NCBI GenBank assembly: GCA_027627685.1
Contig: CP091241.1
Span: 2,171,191 to 2,235,190 of the forward strand
Origin: Hyphomonadaceae bacterium ML37
GTDB taxonomy: Bacteria; Pseudomonadota; Alphaproteobacteria; Caulobacterales; Maricaulaceae
DNA: 64,000 nucleotides
Direction: 5' to 3'
The notes under the pieces are model-generated. The model was not told where the DNA came from. It ran no database searches and saw only the letters and a program-made list of their open reading frames with translations. Positions 26,472-32,996 of this stretch are shown in pieces. Each line of letters begins with the position of its first letter. Position 1 is the first letter of the stretch. The position numbers were made by a program, and so were the translations under genes.

Positions 26472-27059
26472 ATGCTGGCCGCTTTGATGCTTTTGATTGC
26501 GGGCGCCGATGCCAGCGCGTGCGAGATCCGTTTCAATCCAGGCGAACGCCACCCCCAGGCGGTCTGCGCCGATGCCGGCGCCCAGGCTGCCCTCGCCTCG
26601 CGCCTGTCGGGTATCAACCTGCCGCGCGATCTGCAGGGCGCGCCGCCTGTCGCGGCGGCGCTGACGCCTGACGAGGCTGGCGGCTGGCGCATCCCGACGC
26701 AGGTTCTCGCCGGTCCGCCGCCTCAGCCAGCCTTTGAGGCTATCGAGCGCGGCTGGCATCCGGCCGCCTGCGCCGTAGCGGGCGATGTCGGATCGGACGG
26801 ACGGGCGTCCAATGTGCGCGTCGCCTGCGCGTTCGGCACGCCACCCGGCGAAATGAGCGAACGGCATGTGCAGCTGGCCAACAGATATTATGATCGCGCC
26901 ATGACCAATTGGCTCCGCGCCCAGGCCCTCCTGCCCGGCGATGACGGCGCGTGCTTCTCCACCCTTCTGGTGATTGTGATCAACGACTTCACCTGGACCG
27001 AAGCGCTTGAAAACGGCTGGGCCGAGGAGCCCGACCCGGCGGCGCTCTGCGCACGCTGA
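26472..27059 (+). CDS. Hypothetical exported protein
   Basis: A 195-residue protein of unknown function with a short signal peptide (MLAALMLLIAGADASA, cleaved before CEIRF; a lipoprotein is possible because Cys follows). GGAGG lies seven bases before the ATG. The middle has a TonB-C-like flavour (WHPAACAVAGDVGSDGRASNVRVAC), which could be a small periplasmic domain related to energy-transducer C-termini; this is tentative. Several cysteines could form disulfides. It stands alone downstream of asd, 79 bases away. Confidence 0.65.
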   Translation: MLAALMLLIAGADASACEIRFNPGERHPQAVCADAGAQAALASRLSGINLPRDLQGAPPVAAALTPDEAGGWRIPTQVLAGPPPQPAFEAIERGWHPAACAVAGDVGSDGRASNVRVACAFGTPPGEMSERHVQLANRYYDRAMTNWLRAQALLPGDDGACFSTLLVIVINDFTWTEALENGWAEEPDPAALCAR

Positions 27060-27085
27060 CGGGGGAGTGAAGGCCTAAATTCCAT

Positions 27086-27200
27086 GCTTTCCCGGCCGAC
27101 CGAAGGGAGTGCCGGGACCCATCCACTGATCATTCCCACCCGCAATGCGGTTGAGACTTCCAGGGATGGATCCCGGATCGGCTGCGCCGTCCGGGAAGGC
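27086..27200. repeat. Large intergenic palindromic repeat
   Basis: An imperfect composite inverted repeat. The left arm (27086-27127) contains TTTCCCGG...GCCGGGACCCATCC, and its reverse complement is matched by GGATGGATCCCGGA...TCCGGGAAGG in the right arm (27163-27200). Each arm is itself a small hairpin around TCCCGG/CCGGGA. The pattern (CCGGGAC-CCAT arms around an AT-richer centre) is like dispersed intergenic repeats of Hyphomonadaceae/Caulobacterales chromosomes. It lies between a plus-strand gene and the 3' end of the truncated rpiA. Confidence 0.6.
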
Positions 27201-27258
27201 AGTTTTGGGCTTGGTTCCCTATCACCTGCCGCGAGCGCTGGACTGGCTGCGCCCCCCC

Positions 27259-27801
27259 CTAAATCTCCAGCACCTGCGCGCCGTCTTCCTCGCCGACGAT
27301 CACCGTGCGGGCCAGGCCAATGAACAGGCCGTGCTCCACCACGCCGGGGATGGCGACGAGGCGCCGCGCGGCGCCTTCGGGGTCGGGCAGTTCGCCGCAG
27401 GCGCAGTCCAGAATGTAGTGGCCGCCATCGGTGACGAAGGGCTCCAGCCCGTCGCCGCGGCGGCGCAGGGCGACATCGCAGCGCGGCGCGCCCGACGCGC
27501 GCAGGGCGTCGAAGACTTTCTTGGCAGTGATGGTGAAGCCGAACGGATCCACCTCCACCGGCAGCGGGAACGCGCCCAGGCTTTCGACCAGCTTGGTCTC
27601 GTCGATCACCACGACCATGCGGTCAGAGGCGTGGGCGATGATCTTTTCGCGTAACAGGCACCCGCCCCCGCCCTTGATCAGGCGGAAGCGACCGTCCACC
27701 TCGTCGGCCCCGTCCACGGTCAGATCGATGCGCACCGCCTGGTCCACCGGGATCAGCGGCACGCCGGCGGCCTTGGCCGCGCGCGCTGTTGTTTTGGACA
27801 A
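27259..27801 (-). pseudogene. rpiA: 5'-truncated ribose-5-phosphate isomerase A
   Basis: About 180 residues matching the C-terminal three quarters of RpiA. SKTTARAAKAAGVPLIPVD continues straight into DLTVDGADEVDG (the two catalytic Asp), LIKGGGGCLLREKI (Lys and Glu) and the end [12 protein letters not shown]. The usual first 50-60 residues, including the GTGSTA phosphate-binding loop, are absent. The only possible start is a TTG at 27801, in the middle of the conserved TSK-T segment, and an in-frame TGA lies four codons further upstream. Homology ends exactly where base composition shifts to the AT-richer segment on the right. The remnant keeps the GC-rich codon use of the chromosome, so it is the resident gene. 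It is very probably inactive, and a divergent intact homologue lies 200 bases away. Confidence 0.85.
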
Positions 27802-28001
27802 TAAGATCCGTCATTTGCTGGCGTAATTTGAACGCACGATCATGCTGAGCGGGTTAGGAGAAGCCCGGCGTCTGACTGGCGACAGCTGCTCACGCGACCC
27901 GTAGAATATGCACCCAGCCATCCGCGCATAAGCCATTACCCCTTGCTCGATAGACGACTCCCGATATTAAGGTTTGCAATAGGATCAATTGGAGCCACGC
28001 C

Positions 28002-28739
28002 ATGCTTGACCGTGACGCGGTCTTTAGTACCGAAGTCCCCCTGACAGAACAAGAAGAGAATTTAACGCGATTCTGGGGGAAGCCGATTTCGAATTATAGC
28101 GCGAAATGCGCTATAGCCGAATTTATTGCCAGCAACCTTTTTAAAGACGAAGTCATTGGAGCCGGCTCGGGCACGACATCATTTCTAACACTCGCAGCAA
28201 TCGCGCAAAAGCAAGCGCGCTCGAAACAGAAAAACATATTCGTGCCAACATCTGATGAGATCACTTTGGCCTGTCGCTTCTTCGGGCTTCACCAAACCTC
28301 TCCACTTTCAATGAGCCCCGATTGGGGGTTTGATGGAGCCGATGAAATTGATCTCGAGGGATCTATGATTAAGGGCCGAGGCGGCGCCCTCGTGCTTGAA
28401 AAAATTATCATGTCTATGTCAAAGAAGACGCTGATCGTCGCTGACTCAAGTAAATTTCAGGAGAGGCTTGGAGCAACGTTTTCCGTTCCCGTCGAAATAA
28501 TTCCAGATTCTTATTCACTAGTCAGAAGCCAACTTGAAAATGAAGGGATTAGTGAGTTCAAATTACGCGGCAATAGCAGGAGCGATGGACCAGCAGTGAC
28601 CCGGTATGGGAACTGGACCATCGATGTCAGATTCGAGGCGCCGACGCGAGAAAGCCTACGCTATCTCAAACAAATCCCAGGGGTAATCGAGGCCGGACTC
28701 TTTTTTGACTATCCAATTGAAATAGTACGAGCGAACTAA
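28002..28739 (+). CDS. Divergent ribose-5-phosphate isomerase A homologue in AT-rich segment
   Basis: A 245-residue RpiA-family protein that would interconvert ribose-5-phosphate and ribulose-5-phosphate or a related sugar phosphate. Motifs in order: VIGAGSGTTSFLTLA at residues 52-66 (phosphate loop), VPTSDEIT at 81-88, GFDGADEID at 109-117 with both catalytic Asp, IKGRGGALVLEKI at 123-135 with Lys and Glu, and IPGVIEAGLFF near the C-terminus. GGAG precedes the ATG. Codon use and base composition are clearly AT-richer than the resident genes, and it is only distantly similar to the truncated rpiA at 27259-27801, with a longer N-terminus. The stop overlaps the convergent membrane-protein gene by three bases. 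It may replace the broken rpiA or act on a special sugar phosphate. Confidence 0.85.
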   Translation: MLDRDAVFSTEVPLTEQEENLTRFWGKPISNYSAKCAIAEFIASNLFKDEVIGAGSGTTSFLTLAAIAQKQARSKQKNIFVPTSDEITLACRFFGLHQTSPLSMSPDWGFDGADEIDLEGSMIKGRGGALVLEKIIMSMSKKTLIVADSSKFQERLGATFSVPVEIIPDSYSLVRSQLENEGISEFKLRGNSRSDGPAVTRYGNWTIDVRFEAPTRESLRYLKQIPGVIEAGLFFDYPIEIVRAN

Positions 28740-29446
28740 AAGGTCTGCCCTTTGTCCTGCCTTGCGATCACAAACGACTGGTCAAAACGATCAATGAACG
28801 AGCGAATTAGTGCGCGGCCAGATTCTGTGTCTGACGTTGCGAAAAGCGGCTCGCCCACCTCGACGAAAGACCAAATAACAGGATTCGGTACATAATTTCC
28901 GAATATAACGCATCGTTCGTCGAAAACGACAAAATAGTCAGATGGGAGGCTAGCGTATCTTTCTACCGATACAAGTTCGAACAGGTGACGCTCCGTCATG
29001 GCTCTCCATTGCGCAATCATATGCTCGATATGATCAGCAAAGCCCACGAGAGATTCGAAACGAGACCATTGATCTGCTCGCGGATTCCACAACAAAATTT
29101 CAATGGACTTTGCTCTCAGACCAGCTCCTTCAAATATAGGTTGCAGCTTTCCAGTCGAAATTGCATAAATTCTTATCTTTTTAAAAACCTTGCCGGATTT
29201 CATTGCAGTGCTTACTGCTTCATTTAGATTTGATACGGCAAATGATCCTTGCTCGTTCCGGCTTCGTCTCAACTCCCAAGAATAGTACAGATTCGAAAGT
29301 GTCGATGCCGCAACCAAAGCCCCCAGCACACCTACGACCTGTATTATGTCAAATTCAATAAAGTTAGAAATTTGCTGAAAGAAAAGCAATATGATTGCTG
29401 TTGCCAAGATCAGCGCCAGCTCCAGTACTCGTAAAGCCTTAAGCAT
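28736..29446 (-). CDS. Two-helix membrane protein with C-terminal domain of unknown function
   Basis: A 236-residue protein. Residues 8-27 and 35-54 are hydrophobic helices, followed by a soluble domain of about 180 residues. That domain runs IRIYAISTGKLQPIF (86-100), SIEILLWNPRAD (114-125), a helical stretch with HIEHMIAQWRAMTERH, then SDYFVVFDERCVIFGNYVPN (159-178). Alternating strands that end in a VFDER/IFGNY pair recall phospholipase-D-like or DUF5919-like domains, but no HKD catalytic motif is present, so the assignment is weak. The ATG directly follows the stop of the methyltransferase gene, so the two were an operon before the IS insertion. AT-rich like its neighbours. No function is assigned; a membrane-anchored sensor or effector is possible. 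Confidence 0.7.
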   Translation of the reverse strand: MLKALRVLELALILATAIILLFFQQISNFIEFDIIQVVGVLGALVAASTLSNLYYSWELRRSRNEQGSFAVSNLNEAVSTAMKSGKVFKKIRIYAISTGKLQPIFEGAGLRAKSIEILLWNPRADQWSRFESLVGFADHIEHMIAQWRAMTERHLFELVSVERYASLPSDYFVVFDERCVIFGNYVPNPVIWSFVEVGEPLFATSDTESGRALIRSFIDRFDQSFVIARQDKGQTF

Positions 29447-29914
29447 CTAATGACCACTCTCACAGATGGTTAGAGTCATTCTCATATCTCTTTCGACCCA
29501 TTGCCTACCATGCATCTTAATCGTTAGATGCTCAAGGCCGCTGTCGAACTCAGCCGCGTCAAGCAGAGCTAGCGTTGAGTAACACTGATCGCGATGAATA
29601 TCGGCATAATCTTGGCCCGACAAGACGCTCGAATCATCAATCAAAATATGACGAACCTTCTTGAATCCTGCGGTTTCGAGCGCATCTTGAAGCAACGGTG
29701 TACTTGGGTGCCGCTCGAGGTCGATCCTGCGAGCACGCGGAAAAAAAGCGTACCAATCTCGATCAATCAGTTGCTGATGCGACGATGTACGTATTGCGAA
29801 AATTCCACCAGGGCGAAGGATAGTCGCTGCCGACTTAGCAAGTTTATACACATCCTCAACCAAATGGATGCTTTCTGAACTCCATATAATGTCTGAGGGC
29901 TCCAAGTCAGCGAG
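29447..29914 (-). pseudogene. SAM methyltransferase, 3' part (interrupted by IS element)
   Basis: C-terminal 154 codons of a class I SAM-dependent methyltransferase. Visible are DLEPSDIIWSSESIHLV (the strand-4 region), then TILRPGGIFAIRTSSHQQL (the strand-5/LRPGG motif), and the ending MRMTLTICESGH. The beginning lies at 31183-31522 on the other side of the IS. Joining the two parts and counting the CGAG target repeat once gives ...DFSDL-ADLEPSD... with no frame break, 804 bases in all. A new open frame enters from the IS end (MVHPLLDG...), but it is not the native start. The membrane-protein gene follows immediately. Confidence 0.88.
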
Positions 29915-29960
29915 TGACCCAGCCCCGTGAATTCCGGCCATTGAATGGTAGAGTCCATCG
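29915..29960 (+). repeat. Left inverted repeat of the IS3-family element
   Basis: Begins TGACCCAGCCCCGTGAATTC. The first 12 bases are identical to the inverted right end, with further blocks TGA, CCGG and GTAGAGTC in common. Confidence 0.9.
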
Positions 29961-29975
29961 AGGAGAGGATGGACC

Positions 29976-30242
29976 ATGCGAAAGAGCCGTTATTCGGAAG
30001 AGCAGATTATCGGCATGCTGCGCGAGCACGACGCCGGTGTGAGCACGAAGGAGGTCTGCCGCAAGTACGGCATCTCCGACGCAACCTTTTACAAATACAA
30101 GGCCAAGTTCGGCGGGATGTCGGTGTCCGATGCCCAGCGTCTGAAGGTGCTGGAGCTGGAGAACAGCCGGCTGAAGCGGCTTCTGGCCGATGCCATGCTG
30201 GACAATGCAGCACTGAAGGACATCGCAGCAAAAAACTTCTGA
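29976..30242 (+). CDS. IS3-family transposase OrfA
   Basis: An 88-residue helix-turn-helix protein: [20 protein letters not shown], then [20 protein letters not shown] is the DNA-binding part, and the [20 protein letters not shown] leucine-rich coiled coil serves for multimerisation. It binds the IS ends. It ends in TGA just after the A AAA AAC slippery heptamer at 30230-30236, where a -1 shift would give the OrfAB fusion transposase. Confidence 0.95.
   Translation: MRKSRYSEEQIIGMLREHDAGVSTKEVCRKYGISDATFYKYKAKFGGMSVSDAQRLKVLELENSRLKRLLADAMLDNAALKDIAAKNF
30230..30236 (+). promoter_or_regulatory. Programmed -1 frameshift site (A AAA AAC)
   Basis: The heptamer A AAA AAC is in the correct phase with orfA (codons AAA AAC) six bases before its TGA. 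Slipping one base back enters the orfB frame (AAA CTT CTG). This is the canonical way IS3 elements make the OrfAB transposase. Confidence 0.85.
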
Positions 30243-30274
30243 CGCCCGACGTTAAGCGCCAGGCCGTGCACCAC

Positions 30275-31153
30275 ATGGTGACCCGGCACGGTCTGAGCGA
30301 ACGTCGGGCCTGCGCCCTTGCAGAGCTGGACCGATCGACCTTCCAGTATCAGAAGCGCTCAAGCGACGATGACGTCTTGCGCACGCGCCTGCGAGATATC
30401 GCCGGCGAGCGTCGCCGGTTCGGCTATCGCCGGCTGGGCATACTGCTCGAGCGCGAGGGCCTTTATGCGAACCACAAGAAGATCTACCGGCTCTACCGAG
30501 AGGAAGGGCTGGCGGTCCGGCGGCGGCGTGGCCGCAAGCGGGCCGTGGGAACCCGGCGCCCGATCCTGTTGCCCGTGGCGGCGAACCATCGCTGGAGCCT
30601 GGACTTCGTCTCTGACGCGCTGTCAGACGGGCGGCGCTTCCGGACGCTATGCGTGGTCGACGACTTTACGCGGGAGGCCTTGGCCGTCGTGGTCGATACC
30701 TCGCTGTCTGGGATGCGCGTGGCCCGTGAGCTTGATCGTCTGATCGAGCAGCGAGGAACGCCGCGCATGATCGTGAGCGACAACGGCACCGAACTGACCA
30801 GTCACGCGCTTCTGCGCTGGCAGAAAGAGAGCGGCGTGGAATGGCACTATATCGCACCTGGAAAGCCTACCCAGAATGCCTTCGTGGAGAGCTTCAACGG
30901 TCGGTTCCGCGATGAGTGCCTGAACGAGCACCTGTTCTCGTCGCTACACGAAGCACGCGGCCTGATCGAGGCGTGGAGGATCGACTACAACACCCAGCGT
31001 CCGCACACCGCGCTTGGTGGGCTTGCGCCCTGTGTCTACGCCGAGCGAACCCGTCACCCCCGGCCCGGCTCGCTTGAGCTACGCGCAAGCTCCGCTCACC
31101 GGGCCTTGACCAACCACATCAACCCAGAAAGAAAGGCGAACAGACTCTACTAA
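30275..31153 (+). CDS. IS3-family transposase OrfB (DDE integrase core)
   Basis: The orfB frame, given from its first plausible internal ATG; the functional protein is probably OrfAB made by frameshifting from 29976. HTH_21-like region [20 protein letters not shown] comes first. The rve integrase core has catalytic Asp in [11 protein letters not shown], Asp in [12 protein letters not shown] and Glu in [14 protein letters not shown], spaced as D-D-35-E. The C-terminus has the [12 protein letters not shown] signature. The frame is open from before the IS start to 31153, with no stops or shifts, indicating an intact transposase. Confidence 0.95.
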   Translation: MVTRHGLSERRACALAELDRSTFQYQKRSSDDDVLRTRLRDIAGERRRFGYRRLGILLEREGLYANHKKIYRLYREEGLAVRRRRGRKRAVGTRRPILLPVAANHRWSLDFVSDALSDGRRFRTLCVVDDFTREALAVVVDTSLSGMRVARELDRLIEQRGTPRMIVSDNGTELTSHALLRWQKESGVEWHYIAPGKPTQNAFVESFNGRFRDECLNEHLFSSLHEARGLIEAWRIDYNTQRPHTALGGLAPCVYAERTRHPRPGSLELRASSAHRALTNHINPERKANRLY

Positions 31154-31182
31154 CTCACGGCCCGGATCAGGGGGCTGGGTCA
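31137..31182 (-). repeat. Right inverted repeat of the IS3-family element
   Basis: Read inward on the minus strand it begins TGACCCAGCCCCCTGATCC, matching the left end. The CGAG at 31183-31186 outside it is the target duplication. Confidence 0.9.
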
Positions 31183-31522
31183 CGAGGTCTGAGAAATCAG
31201 CACGCAACGCCTTTATGGATAACGACTCATCCATGGCTGATTGCGTGAGTTGTTCGCACATGGCTTGGGACGCATCGAGGGCAATTACATGACCGCCTTC
31301 GCCCACCGCACGCGCGAAGGGCCTCGCAAACCGCCCAACGCCAGCGCCAAGATCAACAATGCGCTTGCTTTGTAAGGTCCGGTCAGGTGATGCATCTTCG
31401 AGCGCTGCGACGTATCGCGCGATCTGCTCATTCCTCAAATGCCTTGATCGATAAAATGCATCTACATATCCCGCACGCTCGAAGATGCTAGCGGCCTTTT
31501 GGGTGTTTTCGCCTCTGCTCAT
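31183..31522 (-). pseudogene. SAM methyltransferase, 5' part (interrupted by IS element)
   Basis: N-terminal 113 codons of the methyltransferase completed at 29447-29914. SAM motif I is VDLGAGVGRFARPFA at residues 56-70, followed by VIALDASQAM (acidic ribose-binding residue) and ALRADFSDL just before the break. The native ATG at 31522 overlaps the gabD stop in an ATGA, so the gene was translationally coupled to gabD. Composition is AT-richer than gabD. The intact protein would be 267 residues. After insertion this half runs about 35 codons into the IS before stopping. Confidence 0.88.
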
Positions 31523-32994
31523 CTGTCCACGCCTCCCAACATGACGAATTTCAGCTCGGTGAATTCCTCCACACCCCATTTACCGCCCTCGCGGCCAATG
31601 CCCGATTCCTTCATCCCGCCAAAGGGTGTGGAGGGCGAGCCGACCATGGGCGCGTTGACGCCTACCATGCCGAACTCCAGCGCCTCGCTCATGCGGTGCA
31701 CCCGGCCCACATCATTGGTGTAGAGATACGCGGCCAGCCCGTGGCGCGTGTCATTGGCCAGGCGGATCATCTCCGCCTCGTCAGCGGCGCGGTAGACCGT
31801 GGCCACGGGGCCGAAAATCTCGTTTGACGCCATGTCCAGCCCCTGATCGTCGCCCGCCTCGATCAGGGTCGGCGCGTAGAACGCCCCGCCCATCTTGGCC
31901 GACAAAGACTGGCCGCCGACCAGCACCTTGGCGCCGCGCGTGCGCGCATCCTCCACCAGGGCGGAGACGTGTTCGACGGCCTCTTCATGGATCAACGGGC
32001 CGACATTGGTGCGCTCGTCAAAGCCGGAGCCGACTTTCAGCTTCTCCACCCGGCGCTTGAGCGCCTTGATCAGGGCGTCGGCGATGGCGTCCTGGGCGAT
32101 GATCCGGTTGGCCGACACGCAGGTCTGGCCCGCCGCACGGAACTTGCTGGCCATCACGCCATCGGCGGCGAGCTCCACATCGGCGTCGTCCATCACCAGA
32201 AAGGGCGCATTGCCGCCCAGCTCCAGCGAGACGCGCTTGATGCCGTCAGCGGCCTGACGCATCAACAGCTTGCCGACTTCCGTCGAGCCGGTGAAGCCGA
32301 TCATGCGCACCGCCGGCGCGCCGGTCATGACCGGGCCCAGCACCTCGGCCTTGCCATTGATCACATTGAACACGCCCGCCGGGAAGCCGGCCCGCTTGGC
32401 AAGCTCGGCCAACGCCAACGCCGACAGCGGGGTTTCCGGCGCGGGCTTGACCACCACCGTGCAGCCCGCCGCCAGCGCCGGGGCGCATTTGCGGGTGATC
32501 ATGGCGGAGGGGAAATTCCACGGCGTGATGCAGGCGACCACACCCACCGGCTGGCGCAGCGTCCAGCCGCGCGTGCCCGGCGCCTGGGTCGGCAGGGTCT
32601 CGCCATGCAGGCGCATGGCTTCTTCGGCTGACCAGCTCACGAAACCGGCGCCGTAGACCACCTCGCCGCGCGCTTCCTTATAGGGCTTGCCCATTTCAGC
32701 CGTGATGATGGCGCCCAGATCCGAGGCGTGCTCCACGATCAGCTCATGCCAACGCCGCACGATGCGGGCGCGCTCGAACACCGAGGTCTTCTTCCAAGTC
32801 TGGAAGGCGCGGGCCGCCGCGTCGATCGCCCGGTGCGCGCCGCCGGCGCCCACATCGGCCACCTTGGCCACCACCGAGCGGTCGGCGGGGTTGCGCACCT
32901 CGAAGCTGTCAGAGCTGTCCACCCAGCCGCCATCAATGAAAGAGGCGCTCTTGAGGAGGGTGGGATCGGTGAGGCGGCTTTTCAGATCGGTCAT
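31519..32994 (-). CDS. gabD: NAD(P)-dependent succinate-semialdehyde dehydrogenase
   Basis: A 491-residue aldehyde dehydrogenase of the GabD/SSADH branch. Signatures are ACITPWNFPSAMITRK near residue 155 (cofactor pocket with the catalytic Asn), GFTGSTEVGKLLM near 232, the base Glu in SLELGGNAPFLV near 258, and the nucleophile in AGQTCVSANR near 292. SSADH motif GMKESGIGREGG is near the C-terminus. ATG 32994 matches the family start (MTDLKSRLTD). It sits two bases after the glmU stop and overlaps the next gene's ATG by four bases, so it is in the middle of a coupled operon. Oxidises succinate semialdehyde to succinate; a close glutarate-semialdehyde role is possible. Confidence 0.9.
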   Translation of the reverse strand: MTDLKSRLTDPTLLKSASFIDGGWVDSSDSFEVRNPADRSVVAKVADVGAGGAHRAIDAAARAFQTWKKTSVFERARIVRRWHELIVEHASDLGAIITAEMGKPYKEARGEVVYGAGFVSWSAEEAMRLHGETLPTQAPGTRGWTLRQPVGVVACITPWNFPSAMITRKCAPALAAGCTVVVKPAPETPLSALALAELAKRAGFPAGVFNVINGKAEVLGPVMTGAPAVRMIGFTGSTEVGKLLMRQAADGIKRVSLELGGNAPFLVMDDADVELAADGVMASKFRAAGQTCVSANRIIAQDAIADALIKALKRRVEKLKVGSGFDERTNVGPLIHEEAVEHVSALVEDARTRGAKVLVGGQSLSAKMGGAFYAPTLIEAGDDQGLDMASNEIFGPVATVYRAADEAEMIRLANDTRHGLAAYLYTNDVGRVHRMSEALEFGMVGVNAPMVGSPSTPFGGMKESGIGREGGKWGVEEFTELKFVMLGGVDR

Positions 32995-32996
32995 GC

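Larger units (their letters stand above)
29915..31182 (+). mobile_element. Complete IS3-family insertion sequence (IS407-like)
   Basis: A 1268-bp element bounded by imperfect inverted repeats that both begin TGACCCAGCCCC and share GTAGAGTC about 30 bases in. The direct repeat CGAG flanks it (29911-29914 and 31183-31186). It carries orfA and orfB in the IS3 arrangement with a slippery A AAA AAC site in the overlap and a DDE integrase core. The 4-bp target duplication and the OrfA sequence type ([15 protein letters not shown]) fit the IS407 subgroup. It is inserted in a methyltransferase gene. The ends, duplication and both frames are intact, so it looks recent and potentially active. Confidence 0.95.

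Noticed and set aside
27623-27814. Alternative ATG frame (MTDLIVQNN...) at the rpiA break
   Set aside because: It reads the rpiA remnant out of frame and gives an Arg/Gly-rich product with no homology.
29945-30240. Open frame extending orfB upstream over orfA
   Set aside because: This is the orfB phase running through orfA by chance; the real way into orfB is the -1 frameshift at 30230-30236 or the internal ATG at 30275.
27802-31518. AT-rich segment as an integrase-borne genomic island or prophage
   Set aside because: No integrase, phage or conjugation gene, and no convincing direct repeats were found at its two edges. The only mobile genes belong to the later IS. It is described as an acquired segment without claiming a mechanism.
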